A stretch of 64,000 nucleotides of DNA from Prochlorococcus marinus CUG1435 (GCA_017644375.1 JAEPLP010000001.1:744001-808000); one strand, 5' to 3'. Shown: positions 1-8,082, counted from the first letter of the stretch. The notes: generated by a model not told the origin, from the letters alone. A program made the numbers and translations.

Positions 1-1
1 A

Positions 2-853
2 GGCACTAAAACCTTTGAAGCTCTTTTACCAGCTGGCTCAACTCTAGCTGGAGCAAGTTTGAGAGAATTAAGATTTAGGCAGCGTCATAATGCAACGGTT
101 TTAGCACTAAGAAGAGGTCAACAAACTGTTCAGGAGAGATTAGGCCAAGCTGTTTTAAGGGCTGGAGATGTTTTATTATTGCAAGCACCTTTAGATTCAA
201 TAAGAGGTCTGCAAGCTAGTAATGATTTGCTTATTTTAGATCAATTCGAAGATGATTTACCTTTCTTGATAAAAAAACCTATATCGATTGCAATTGCAAT
301 AGGAATGGTGGTTTTGCCTTCGGTTTCTAATATTCCATTAGTAGGTTCAGTACTCTTAGCAGTCATTGCTATGGTTGCTTGTGGATGTTTAAGACCTGCA
401 GAGATACAAAAATCAATTAGGTTAGACGTCATTTTATTGTTGGGATCCTTATCATGCTTTAGTGTGGCTATGCAAGTAACAGGATTAGCAGATTTAATTG
501 CTGTTAATCTAAACTTTGCTCTTAATGGAATGCCTCTGTATTTTGCACTAGTCGTAATTTTTGTATCGACAGTTATTCTTACACAATTTATAAGTAATGC
601 TGCTTCGGTTGCTTTGATTTTGCCTGTTGCTATTGAATTCTCAAATGTTATAGGGATTTCGCCAAGTGCTTTAATAATGCTTGTTTTATTTGGTGCAAGT
701 CAATCTTTCTTGACTCCAATGGGTTATCAAACAAATTTAATGGTTTATGGTCCTGGAAGATATAGGTTTTTTGATATCGCAAAATATGGAGCTGGTTTAA
801 CACTTATAATGACACTATTAGTACCAGCATTGATAATTTTAAATTACGGATAA
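2..853 (+). CDS. SLC13/DASS-type sodium-anion symporter, 3' part (5' end outside window)
   Basis: The frame is open to the left edge, so only the C-terminal ~283 residues are present. The first ~65 visible residues look like the end of a TrkA-C (RCK_C) regulatory domain, with hydrophobic strands and a GDVLLLQ-type ending. They are followed by roughly six hydrophobic membrane segments and a conserved QFISNAASV-like motif typical of the divalent anion:Na+ symporter family, which often carries TrkA-C insertions. The substrate (sulfate, dicarboxylate or other) cannot be read from the sequence. The next gene, a KtrB-like cation channel subunit, starts 5 bases downstream on the same strand, which suggests one transcript for membrane ion transport. 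Confidence 0.8.
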   Translation, partial: GTKTFEALLPAGSTLAGASLRELRFRQRHNATVLALRRGQQTVQERLGQAVLRAGDVLLLQAPLDSIRGLQASNDLLILDQFEDDLPFLIKKPISIAIAIGMVVLPSVSNIPLVGSVLLAVIAMVACGCLRPAEIQKSIRLDVILLLGSLSCFSVAMQVTGLADLIAVNLNFALNGMPLYFALVVIFVSTVILTQFISNAASVALILPVAIEFSNVIGISPSALIMLVLFGASQSFLTPMGYQTNLMVYGPGRYRFFDIAKYGAGLTLIMTLLVPALIILNYG

Positions 854-858
854 ATAAA

Positions 859-2262
859 GTGAAATTAACTAGTAATGTTTATAAGTTAAAAGATGCTTAC
901 AAAAAGCTATCTGTGCCTCAATTTACTATTGTTACAGGCTTATTTATTATTTGCCTTGGAACTTTAATTTTGAGCTCTCCATTATGTTCATCTTCAAAGG
1001 TTGGCTTGTGGGAAGCATTTTTTACATCTACTTCTGCTATTACCGTAACTGGCTTAACCATAATAGATATTGGTGATGATTTAAATTTCTTTGGCCAGCT
1101 TTTCTTGGCTTTTATGCTTTTATCAGGTGGACTAGGATTAATGGCTATTACAACATTTTTACAGGGTTTTGTTGTAAAGGGGACAAAGCTAAGAACTAGA
1201 TTAGACAAGGGCAAGACTCTAGATGAATTTGGAGTTGGAGGAATTGGTCGAACTTTTCAAAGCATTGCAATTACAGCGATGAGTATCATATCCTTGGGCG
1301 CAATTGTTTTATATGCTTTTGGATTTGTAGACATTCAAAATAATGGGGAAAGACTATGGTCCTCGATTTTTCACAGCATATCTGCATATAACAATGCAGG
1401 ATTTTCTTTAAGTTCAAATAGTCTCCAAGACTATAGAACAAATTATTTGGTGAATAGTGTTTTTGTTTTTCTCATTGTTATGGGTGGATTGGGCTGGCGG
1501 GTTATTGATGATATTTGGAGTAATAAAAAAAATCTTTCTTATAAAAAATTAAGCCTTCATTCCAGACTAGTTATTAGGACAAGTTTGTCTCTAATATTAT
1601 TTGGATCATTAGGATTCTTTATCACTGAATCATTGCTAAATAGTCAATTTTTTAATGATTTGAATTTGTTTGAACGGTTATTGTCATCAATTTTTGAGAC
1701 AGTGAGTGCAAGAACTGCAGGCTTTACAAATTATCCAATATCCTTGAACTCTATATCAGATACTGGCTTATTGTTATTAATGACTTTGATGTTTATTGGA
1801 GCAAGTACTGGAGGTACTGGTGGAGGCATAAAAACAACTACTTTTATTGCTTTAATGGCTGCAACTAGATCAACTTTAAGAGGTCAGAAAGATGTAATTA
1901 TTAGCAATAGATTAATTTCAGATAAAGTTATCCTAAAGGCAGTTGGAATCACAGTTGGATCTTTGCTTTTTGTTCTTTTAATGGCAATGTTGCTTAGTAC
2001 AACAAATACGTTTGTTAAGAGAGAATCTTTCACATTCCTAGAAATTCTGTTCACTTGTATATCTGCATTTGCAACTGTTGGTTTTGATATTGGTTTAACT
2101 GCAAAATTAAATCATTTTGGTCAATTTATTCTTATTGTCGGTATGTTTGTGGGCAGACTTGGGATCCTTTTGCTTTTAAGTGCACTTTGGCAGGCTCTTT
2201 ATAAGAGTAGAATAGATAGACAAAAGAGAATTGGCTATCCTAGGGCTGATCTTTATGTTTAG
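859..2262 (+). CDS. ktrB: KtrB/TrkH-family potassium or sodium uptake membrane subunit
   Basis: This is a 467-residue polytopic membrane protein of the Trk/Ktr/HKT superfamily, the pore subunit of K+ (or Na+) uptake. Four pore-loop repeats can be seen, each with the filter glycine in context: SAITVTGL, SAYNNAGF, SARTAGFT and SAFATVGFD. The glycine-rich GGTGGGIKTTTF segment after the third repeat is the intramembrane gate loop known from KtrB. The start is GTG, 5 bases after the transporter stop. The cytoplasmic partner KtrA is encoded 18 bases downstream, so the two probably form the KtrAB complex. Ion selectivity (K+ versus Na+ dependence) is not decided by the sequence. Confidence 0.9.
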   Translation: MKLTSNVYKLKDAYKKLSVPQFTIVTGLFIICLGTLILSSPLCSSSKVGLWEAFFTSTSAITVTGLTIIDIGDDLNFFGQLFLAFMLLSGGLGLMAITTFLQGFVVKGTKLRTRLDKGKTLDEFGVGGIGRTFQSIAITAMSIISLGAIVLYAFGFVDIQNNGERLWSSIFHSISAYNNAGFSLSSNSLQDYRTNYLVNSVFVFLIVMGGLGWRVIDDIWSNKKNLSYKKLSLHSRLVIRTSLSLILFGSLGFFITESLLNSQFFNDLNLFERLLSSIFETVSARTAGFTNYPISLNSISDTGLLLLMTLMFIGASTGGTGGGIKTTTFIALMAATRSTLRGQKDVIISNRLISDKVILKAVGITVGSLLFVLLMAMLLSTTNTFVKRESFTFLEILFTCISAFATVGFDIGLTAKLNHFGQFILIVGMFVGRLGILLLLSALWQALYKSRIDRQKRIGYPRADLYV

Positions 2263-2280
2263 AATTGACTAAGTTTTATT

Positions 2281-2985
2281 ATGGCTGATTGGTGGCAGTG
2301 GTCTCAAAAGAGAGAAAAAGAAGCACTCACTTTTGCAGTTGTCGGCGTTGGAAGATTTGGAACCGCAGTTTGCAGAGAACTTATAAGTAATGGTGCAGAT
2401 GTTTTGGCTGCAGATTATTCAGAAAAAGCTATTGATGATTTAAGGCAATTAGAACCTTCAATAGAAGCAAGAGTTGTCGATTGTACTGATGAAGAGTCTA
2501 TGAAGGAATCGGGAATACTTGAAATGAATACCGTTGTAGTGGGTATTAGTGAACCTATTGAAGCAAGTATAACTACAACACTTATCGCTAAAGATAGTGA
2601 GGGTAGCAAGGTGAAAAGAGTAATAGCGAGAGCAACTAGTGATTTGCACGAAAAAATGTTAAAAAGAGTGGGTGCAGATAAAGTTGTTTTCCCATCTAGG
2701 ATGCAAGGAGAAAGATTAGGTTTAGAACTAGTAAGACCAAACCTAATCGAAAGATTGGAACTAGATAACCAAACTGGTATAGATGAAATAACTGTTCCAG
2801 AGGAATTTATTGGAAGATCTTTGAGAGATTTAAATTTGAGGAAAAATTATTTAGTAAATGTTCTTGCTGCAGGACCTGCTGAAGAGTTAACAGTTAATCC
2901 ACCAGCAAAATATATTTTGGAAAGAGGAAATATTTTGGTAGTCATGGGTAAAACTGTAGATTTACAGAAATTGCCTCAAAATTAA
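2281..2985 (+). CDS. ktrA: KtrA/TrkA-type RCK regulatory subunit of cation uptake
   Basis: This 234-residue soluble protein has an N-terminal Rossmann fold (VGVGRFGTAVC at about residues 21-31, then an acidic residue at the end of the second strand) that binds nucleotide in the RCK_N family. A C-terminal TrkA-C domain covers roughly residues 155-230. Family members form an octameric ring on the cytoplasmic face of KtrB and gate it in response to ATP/ADP or NAD(H). The position directly after the KtrB-like gene supports a KtrAB pair. It is followed by a convergent minus-strand gene only 5 bases beyond the stop. Confidence 0.9.
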   Translation: MADWWQWSQKREKEALTFAVVGVGRFGTAVCRELISNGADVLAADYSEKAIDDLRQLEPSIEARVVDCTDEESMKESGILEMNTVVVGISEPIEASITTTLIAKDSEGSKVKRVIARATSDLHEKMLKRVGADKVVFPSRMQGERLGLELVRPNLIERLELDNQTGIDEITVPEEFIGRSLRDLNLRKNYLVNVLAAGPAEELTVNPPAKYILERGNILVVMGKTVDLQKLPQN

Positions 2986-2990
2986 TTATT

Positions 2991-3293
2991 TTAATCAGAT
3001 TTTTTATAGTATCTAATCCTTTGAGGAGCTCTTTTTAATCTTCTGACGCTTTGTTTCTCAAGTTCATCCCTAAATTTATCAGTATTTAAATTATTTTCTG
3101 AAACAGGTGATTTACTCTCTTTTTCGAAATATTTTTTTATACCCTCTTGTATTAACACTTTTGCCATATTACTTACTGTCCTAGATTCATTATCGGCCAA
3201 AATAGTTAATTGCTCACATATCAATTCTGGAAGAACTACTTGAATTCTGGGGGATTTAGGCTTCCCATTGGTTGAGTTTTGGCGGGTAGCCAT
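2991..3293 (-). CDS. Ribbon-helix-helix (CopG-like) DNA-binding protein
   Basis: A 100-residue protein. Residues ~13-55 fit a ribbon-helix-helix fold: a beta strand (PRIQVVLPEL), a helix (ICEQLTILADNES), the turn RTVSN and a second helix (MAKVLIQEGIKKYF). The C-terminal 45 residues are charged and basic (KQSVRRLKRAPQR). Such proteins bind DNA as dimers to short inverted repeats and commonly autoregulate. The gene diverges from the gene at 3411, and a perfect TATACACA/TGTGTATA inverted repeat sits in the gap (3324-3360), a candidate operator. No toxin-like partner is evident, so I do not call a toxin-antitoxin pair. Confidence 0.7.
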   Translation of the reverse strand: MATRQNSTNGKPKSPRIQVVLPELICEQLTILADNESRTVSNMAKVLIQEGIKKYFEKESKSPVSENNLNTDKFRDELEKQSVRRLKRAPQRIRYYKKSD

Positions 3294-3323
3294 GAGTCAA
3301 AGTTGATAACTGTTACTTATAAG

Positions 3324-3360
3324 TATACACAGTTAGTCAAGGATACTATCTTTGTGTATA
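3324..3360. promoter_or_regulatory. Inverted repeat, candidate operator between divergent genes
   Basis: TATACACA at 3324-3331 is repeated as its exact reverse complement TGTGTATA at 3353-3360, with 21 bases between the arms. The arm-to-arm spacing of 29 bases is close to three helical turns. It lies in the only non-coding gap between the ribbon-helix-helix gene and the divergent gene at 3411. Autoregulation by the neighbouring RHH protein is an inference from position and symmetry. Confidence 0.4.
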
Positions 3361-3378
3361 TTATTAGTAAGGAAATTT

Positions 3379-3414
3379 ATGTCCGTATCAATTAATTGTT
3401 TTATTGTCCTATGA
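3379..3414 (+). other. Possible 11-codon upstream ORF overlapping the next start (ATGA)
   Basis: An AAGGA ribosome-binding-like sequence at 3369-3373 lies 5 bases before an ATG at 3379 that opens an 11-codon frame ending in TGA at 3412-3414. That stop overlaps the ATG (3411) of the next gene as ATGA, and the next gene has no Shine-Dalgarno sequence of its own. This arrangement would allow translational coupling. It could also be chance in AT-rich DNA. Confidence 0.3.
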
Positions 3415-3749
3415 AAAATTCAAGAAAAATTGATTCTCCTAAAAGGTCGATAATTGATAAACCGAAAAAAAGATTAGTCAATTCTGATTCTCACGATAAT
3501 GAAAATAGTGACGTTTTGGTATCAGCTGTAATTAGTCCATATTTGTTAACTCATCTTCACCATATTCTTCAGCAGTCTGAGTATTTTGCTCAAAAAGATG
3601 GCAGAAAATCTCATGCAGCTAACTTTGCGAAACTAAGAAAAGTTTTATGCCTAGACGCAAGAAGTATGGCAGATGCCTCTGCAAAAGAGATAAAAGATGT
3701 GGATAATGATTTATCTAATAATAAATATAATGAACAAAATGTAGCTTGA
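3411..3749 (+). CDS. Hypothetical small basic protein
   Basis: A 112-residue protein when started at the ATG (3411). A TTG 15 bases upstream would add five residues, but the ATG overlaps an upstream mini-ORF stop and is preferred. The first ~35 residues are highly basic and polar and probably disordered. Residues ~45-90 contain a predicted helical segment (SPYLLTHLHHILQQSEYF, then HAANFAKLRKVL). I do not recognise a family. It is transcribed divergently from the ribbon-helix-helix gene and followed 34 bases later by the Nif11-like gene. It has no signal peptide or membrane segment. Confidence 0.6.
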   Translation: MKNSRKIDSPKRSIIDKPKKRLVNSDSHDNENSDVLVSAVISPYLLTHLHHILQQSEYFAQKDGRKSHAANFAKLRKVLCLDARSMADASAKEIKDVDNDLSNNKYNEQNVA

Positions 3750-3783
3750 AGTAATAATCTATTAATAAATAGATTTTAAAAAC

Positions 3784-4014
3784 ATGTCCAGTAATGCTGA
3801 AAAGCTCTATAAGTTAATAGCCAACGATTCCAAAAAGAAACAAAGTTTGTTTATGACAGCCTTAACTAATCCTAAAAAAGCCTTAGATAAAATATGTGAC
3901 ATTGGCAACGAATTAAATATTTCTGTGACTAAGGAAGAGGTCATTAAATATTTGAGTACTATTGATGATGAGGCAACTAAAATGTGGTTAATTAAGGCTC
4001 GAGGAGGTCTTTAG
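3784..4014 (+). CDS. Nif11-like small protein ending in a double-glycine motif
   Basis: A 76-residue, charged, mostly helical protein. The N-terminal two-thirds (short helix with LYKLIANDS, then LFMTALTNPKKAL, then LNISVTKEEVIKYL) resembles the Nif11-derived leader fold, including the 'xVTxEEVxxYL' segment. The chain ends KARGGL, so only one residue follows the Gly-Gly that in Nif11/NHLP leaders marks cleavage by a PCAT-type peptidase-transporter. It therefore looks like a leader with no core peptide. No modification enzyme or peptidase-transporter gene is in this window. The 3' end overlaps the antisense small gene at 3992-4168 by 23 bases. Family assignment is by eye. Confidence 0.6.
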   Translation: MSSNAEKLYKLIANDSKKKQSLFMTALTNPKKALDKICDIGNELNISVTKEEVIKYLSTIDDEATKMWLIKARGGL

Positions 4015-4168
4015 GAAAAGGTTTCGAATAATTATTATTTGGATTAGGAATAGGTTTTATTCTTTTGTTGTAGCCACCTCCACCAGCCAAAGTCCAAAAA
4101 AACCAATAACTTGGAATTGCAAGGGCTGCAGCTATGAAAATCACTACAATTTGTTCAATTCTTTTCAT
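3992..4168 (-). CDS. Small single-pass membrane protein (58 residues)
   Basis: ATG at 4166-4168 opens a 58-codon frame. Residues 7-30 form one hydrophobic segment (IVVIFIAAALAIPSYWFFW) followed by a GGGG turn. A short basic, proline/asparagine-rich tail follows (YNKRIKPIPNPNNNYSKPFP). The composition is that of a real small membrane protein rather than a random frame. It overlaps the 3' end of the Nif11-like gene tail-to-tail by 23 bases. I cannot name a family. Confidence 0.5.
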   Translation of the reverse strand: MKRIEQIVVIFIAAALAIPSYWFFWTLAGGGGYNKRIKPIPNPNNNYSKPFPKDLLEP

Positions 4169-4240
4169 GATTTAATTTTATTCCACAAAATATTTTTTAG
4201 TAAATAAGCCACAGATTTTGTAAATTCTATTTTTAAAACA

Positions 4241-5860
4241 GTGATTAGATTTGAAGGTGTAAGCAAAATTTATTCTACAGATGTTGTTTTAAAAAATATT
4301 AGTTGGGAGATTAAGAAAGGAGAAAAAGTTGGCTTAGTTGGTTCTAATGGTGCAGGTAAATCAACCCAATTTAAGATTTTAATTGGAGAGGAAGAGCAAA
4401 CAAGTGGAACGATCATCAAAGAGGGAAATCCTAAAATTGCCCATTTAAAGCAAGAGTTTGATTGTAATTTGAATTTTTCAGTGAGACAGGAATTAGAAAG
4501 TTCTTTTAAAGATATACGAATTGTTGCCATTAAACTTTTAGAAATTGAGAATAAAATGAAATTGTTGGATATAAAAAAAAATTCCGATGAACTTGAAATA
4601 TTTGTAAATCAACTCGCAAAATATCAAGCAAAATTTGAAGCTTTAGGTGGTTATAAAATGCAATCTGATGTAGAAAAAATATTACCAAAATTAGGCTTTT
4701 CTAAAGAAGATGGTGATAAATTAGTTGGCAATTTCTCAGGTGGTTGGCAGATGAAAGTTGCACTTGGAAAAATAATCTTACAAAAACCTGATTTACTTTT
4801 ACTGGATGAACCAACCAATCATTTAGATTTAGAAACTATTTTTTGGTTGGAAGAATATCTATCATCGCTTAAAATTGCAGTTATAATAATCAGCCATGAT
4901 AGATATTTCTTAGACAAATTATGTAAAAAAATAATTTTTGTAGATAGAGGAATATCTGAAACATATAATGGGAACTATTCTTTTTTTGTCGAACAGAAAT
5001 CTTTGAATCAAGAATCGCAAAATAAGGCATATCAATTACAACAAAAAGAAATTGAGTTACAGAAGAGATATATAGATAGATTTAGAGCTAGTGCAACTAG
5101 AAGTTCTCAAGCAAAGAGTAGAGAAAAACAATTAAAAAAGATTTCTAAAATTGAGGCTCCCATAGCAAAATCAAAAAGTCCTGTTTTTAATTTTCCAGAG
5201 TGCCCTCGCTCAGGAAAATTAGTTCTAAATATCAAAAATTTGTCTCATAGTTTCGAGGATAAAATTCTTTTTTTAGATATTAATTTAAAGATTTCTTCTG
5301 GGGAGAAAATAGCAATATTGGGACCTAATGGCTGCGGCAAATCTACATTGCTGAAAATTATTATGAAAAAAATATCTCCTGAAATTGGAGAAATTAATCT
5401 TGGTAAACATAATATAATTACTAGCTATTATGAACAGAATCAGGCTGAAGCACTTTCACTTGATGAAAGGGTTATTGATTTAATATGTAATAAGTCTCCA
5501 GAATGGTCCCAAAAAAAAGTTAGAACATTTTTAGGGGGTTTTGGCTTTCAAAATGAAACTGTTTTTAAATATATTAAACAACTTAGCGGGGGAGAAAAGG
5601 CAAGATTAGCATTGGCGCTCATGATTATTAATCCTAGTAATTTCCTTCTTTTGGACGAGCCAACTAATCATTTGGATCTCCAATCTAAGGAAAACTTAGA
5701 ATTAGCAATTAAAAATTATAAGGGATCATTATTAATAATTTCTCATGATAGGTATTTTATTTCAAAGGTTGCAAATAGAATTGTCGAAATTAAAGATTCA
5801 AAGTTATATTCTTATGAAGGTAACTACGAATATTTTTTAGACAAAAAATCAAAGTCATAA
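4241..5860 (+). CDS. ABC-F family ATPase (Uup/EttA-like), ribosome-associated
   Basis: A 539-residue protein with two ABC nucleotide-binding domains and no membrane domain. The first has Walker A GSNGAGKST (~residues 35-43), signature NFSGGW and Walker B LLLLDEPTNHLD. The second has GPNGCGKST (~364-372), LSGGEKAR and FLLLDEPTNHLD. A long charged linker of ABC-F type (~residues 245-310) lies between them. ABC-F proteins act on ribosomes in translation rather than in transport. Which subfamily (Uup, YheS, EttA) it belongs to is uncertain. The start is GTG. No partner gene is close; a 47-residue CX3C protein follows. Confidence 0.9.
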   Translation: MIRFEGVSKIYSTDVVLKNISWEIKKGEKVGLVGSNGAGKSTQFKILIGEEEQTSGTIIKEGNPKIAHLKQEFDCNLNFSVRQELESSFKDIRIVAIKLLEIENKMKLLDIKKNSDELEIFVNQLAKYQAKFEALGGYKMQSDVEKILPKLGFSKEDGDKLVGNFSGGWQMKVALGKIILQKPDLLLLDEPTNHLDLETIFWLEEYLSSLKIAVIIISHDRYFLDKLCKKIIFVDRGISETYNGNYSFFVEQKSLNQESQNKAYQLQQKEIELQKRYIDRFRASATRSSQAKSREKQLKKISKIEAPIAKSKSPVFNFPECPRSGKLVLNIKNLSHSFEDKILFLDINLKISSGEKIAILGPNGCGKSTLLKIIMKKISPEIGEINLGKHNIITSYYEQNQAEALSLDERVIDLICNKSPEWSQKKVRTFLGGFGFQNETVFKYIKQLSGGEKARLALALMIINPSNFLLLDEPTNHLDLQSKENLELAIKNYKGSLLIISHDRYFISKVANRIVEIKDSKLYSYEGNYEYFLDKKSKS

Positions 5861-5978
5861 AAAATTTGTTTTTTTAATAAACTTTACATTTGGCTAAGCA
5901 AGATCACTTATTTTTCTTTACATAGCTCTGTGTAGTTGTCTAATCTTAAAAATACGAAAATTGATTTCCATAATTCAC

Positions 5979-6122
5979 ATGAAAAATTATGATTCCCAAG
6001 AAAAAAAGATTCAAATTTATGATCCTGTTGAAAGTTATTTTGAGTGCATTTCAACTTGCGATATAAAAGATGTTAATTGTATTTCTATATGTGTGGAACA
6101 ACTTAAACAGAATGATGGTTGA
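5979..6122 (+). CDS. Small twin-CX3C protein (47 residues)
   Basis: ATG 5979 opens a 47-codon frame ending just before the convergent htrA-like gene. Its notable feature is two CX3C pairs: C23-I-S-T-C27 and C34-I-S-I-C38, separated by six residues. These would place four cysteines on adjacent turns of a helical hairpin. Twin CX3C hairpins are known from eukaryotic small Tim and CHCH-like proteins, where they are disulfide-bonded. In bacteria such spacing could hold a disulfide or a metal. It lacks a signal peptide. I do not recognise a family, and expression is inferred only from the coherent coding content. Confidence 0.45.
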   Translation: MKNYDSQEKKIQIYDPVESYFECISTCDIKDVNCISICVEQLKQNDG

Positions 6123-6127
6123 AACTT

Positions 6128-7288
6128 TTATTTATTTTGTAGATTAGTAATATCAGTTGGTTTTACTCTTAATTTGATAAATTTATTTTTACGCTTCAAT
6201 AATATATTTATTTGTTTATTAATACCATTTTTGTTAATTTGGCTTATAACATCCGAAGCTGTTTTAATCTCTTTATTACCAACTTTTATAAAAATGTCAT
6301 TTACAAATATTCCACTTTTTTCAGCTGGACTATTAGGTACAACGTAACCAACTTTTACGGTATTATTATTTGTTTCAAAATTACTTTCATCTATTAGGCT
6401 CACTCCAATCATAGGATGTATAACTTTTCCATTATTTATTATTTGATAGGAAATTTCCTTAGCTTTATTAATTGGAATTGCAAAACTTAACCCCGCTCCT
6501 GGACCTGATCTGATCAAGGTATTAATACCAATTACTTCTCCGTTGCTATTTAATAGTGGACCGCCAGAATTTCCAGGATTAATAGCAGCATCTGTTTGAA
6601 TAAGTTCCAGTTTTTTATCGTATATTCCTAATTGAGTTACATTTCTTTTTAGATTGCTAATAATACCAAGTGTAACTGTATTTTCTAATCCAAATGGATT
6701 TCCAACTGCGATTGCCCAATCACCAACTTTAATTTTTGTTGAATCACCTAATTTTGCTATTGGCCAAGGTCCTTTCCCTTCAATCTGAAGAATAGCTAAA
6801 TCGGTAAATAAATCTTGACCTACTAGCGTTGCTTTAAATTTTTTACCGTTTGTTAAACCAACAATTACTTGATCCGATCCATTTACAACATGGGCGTTGG
6901 TCATTATGAGTCTATCTGCGAAAAAAAATCCACTTCCTTGGCTTTGCTCTATCCTAGGCCGATTGTCATCTGGTAAATCTAATCCAAAGAATCTTTCAAA
7001 ATATGGGTCTAAAAATAATTGAGAATTTCTTGGAAATTTTCTTGCTTTAACATATCTCTTAGTTTCAATTGTTACTACAGAGGAACCTGTTTTTTCAACA
7101 GCTGCAGTTATAAAAGATTTGTTTGAATATAAATTAACTTCATTAATTTTTGGTTTACTTAATGGTTGAGATATGACTTTTGCAGGATATCTAAATCCCA
7201 CTGTAGTTAATGAGGCGATTAGTAATAGCTTGTAGATGTCTCTTTTCAATTTTGATTTTTTATGTTCTTCGAAAAATTTAATACACAA
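6128..7288 (-). CDS. htrA: HtrA/DegP-family trypsin-like serine protease with PDZ domain
   Basis: A 386-residue S1C protease. The catalytic triad is visible: His133 in TNAHVV, Asp163 in TDLAIL and Ser241 in GNSGGPLL. The N terminus carries a basic stretch and a hydrophobic segment (~residues 18-32), consistent with export or membrane anchoring. One PDZ domain occupies ~residues 290-375 (VIHPMIGVSL start, SPAEKSGIFVNDIFIKVGN). Family members degrade or refold damaged envelope proteins under heat or light stress. The frame starts at TTG (7288). A second TTG 13 codons in would keep the signal segment, so the start is uncertain. Transcription diverges from the DUF2973-like gene. Confidence 0.92.
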   Translation of the reverse strand: MCIKFFEEHKKSKLKRDIYKLLLIASLTTVGFRYPAKVISQPLSKPKINEVNLYSNKSFITAAVEKTGSSVVTIETKRYVKARKFPRNSQLFLDPYFERFFGLDLPDDNRPRIEQSQGSGFFFADRLIMTNAHVVNGSDQVIVGLTNGKKFKATLVGQDLFTDLAILQIEGKGPWPIAKLGDSTKIKVGDWAIAVGNPFGLENTVTLGIISNLKRNVTQLGIYDKKLELIQTDAAINPGNSGGPLLNSNGEVIGINTLIRSGPGAGLSFAIPINKAKEISYQIINNGKVIHPMIGVSLIDESNFETNNNTVKVGYVVPNSPAEKSGIFVNDIFIKVGNKEIKTASDVISQINKNGINKQINILLKRKNKFIKLRVKPTDITNLQNK

Positions 7289-7410
7289 TATCAGTTTAAC
7301 TACTAATTAAATTTATTGAATCTAGACAATAATTTAATAACGTAAAGTAGCTAAATTTCTTTTTTTCGGGCTATGATATTAAAAATATAACTAACTGTTT
7401 TATAAGATCG

Positions 7411-7674
7411 ATGACAATTTTATTTCCAATAATATATTCTGCAGCCTTAACGTATTTAGTTTGGAAAGCTTTTAAAGTAATGTCTAATGGCTGGGGTATA
7501 TCCGATAATAAAAATCAAAGATTGAGTACTTCCAGGTTTAAACAAAAAAAGTACACAATACATCCAGAACTTTTAGATAAATCAGGAAATATAACAGAAG
7601 AGGAACTACTAACAGTAAGATTTTCTAATGACAATGACTCTACATTAGAAGAAAAAGGTTCAACAACTGATTAA
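7411..7674 (+). CDS. DUF2973-like small membrane protein
   Basis: An 87-residue protein with a hydrophobic N-terminal segment (~residues 2-22, ILFPIIYSAALTYLVWKAF). A polar tail containing KKYTIHPELLDKSGNITEEELL follows, which matches the layout I associate with the cyanobacterial DUF2973 family, where a membrane anchor precedes a conserved 'hPEhLD.dG..T.EeLL' motif. The role is unknown. The downstream 127-residue gene begins 24 bases later on the same strand, then the hli gene, suggesting a small operon. Confidence 0.65.
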   Translation: MTILFPIIYSAALTYLVWKAFKVMSNGWGISDNKNQRLSTSRFKQKKYTIHPELLDKSGNITEEELLTVRFSNDNDSTLEEKGSTTD

Positions 7675-7698
7675 TCAAAACTATATCTAAGGAAAAAA

Positions 7699-8082
7699 TT
7701 GGAATTAAGAACAAAAATTGTCTCAGCGGTAATAAGATCACTCAAGTTGCCACCAAGGTTTCGTTTAAAAATGGTTAAAGAAGACCCAGTGCGACTTGAA
7801 CTAAGTCTTACGCCTTCTTATGGTAAAAATCCAGTAATTGTTGGTATAGTTGAATCTTTAGACTTAGTCGCTCGAAGAGATAGAGAAGGTAGACTACCCA
7901 GAGATCTTCAAGGGACTTGGGACTGGACTGTAAGACATGGAAAAGTTAGTACTGGAGGTTGGAATCCTATGTTAAAAGAAGCATTACAAACAATGTTTGA
8001 TACAGGATTGCCAGCCATTGTATTTGAGGAGTTAACTGGAGATGAGTATAGACCTGTTGATGGTGTAAGACATGTTAAATAA
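7699..8082 (+). CDS. Conserved hypothetical protein, cyanobacterial
   Basis: A 127-residue soluble protein starting at TTG, with an AAGGA sequence a few bases upstream that supports this start. It is well folded-looking: mixed strands and helices, with conserved-looking motifs LPPRFRLKM, GTWDWTVRHGKVSTGGWNP and GLPAIVFEELTGDEYRP. I do not recognise a named domain. It lies between the DUF2973-like gene and the high-light-inducible protein gene, all on the plus strand. Confidence 0.6.
   Translation: MELRTKIVSAVIRSLKLPPRFRLKMVKEDPVRLELSLTPSYGKNPVIVGIVESLDLVARRDREGRLPRDLQGTWDWTVRHGKVSTGGWNPMLKEALQTMFDTGLPAIVFEELTGDEYRPVDGVRHVK

Noticed and set aside
2415-2649. Two minus-strand frames over ktrA
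   Set aside because: Shadows of the ktrA gene with no independent features.
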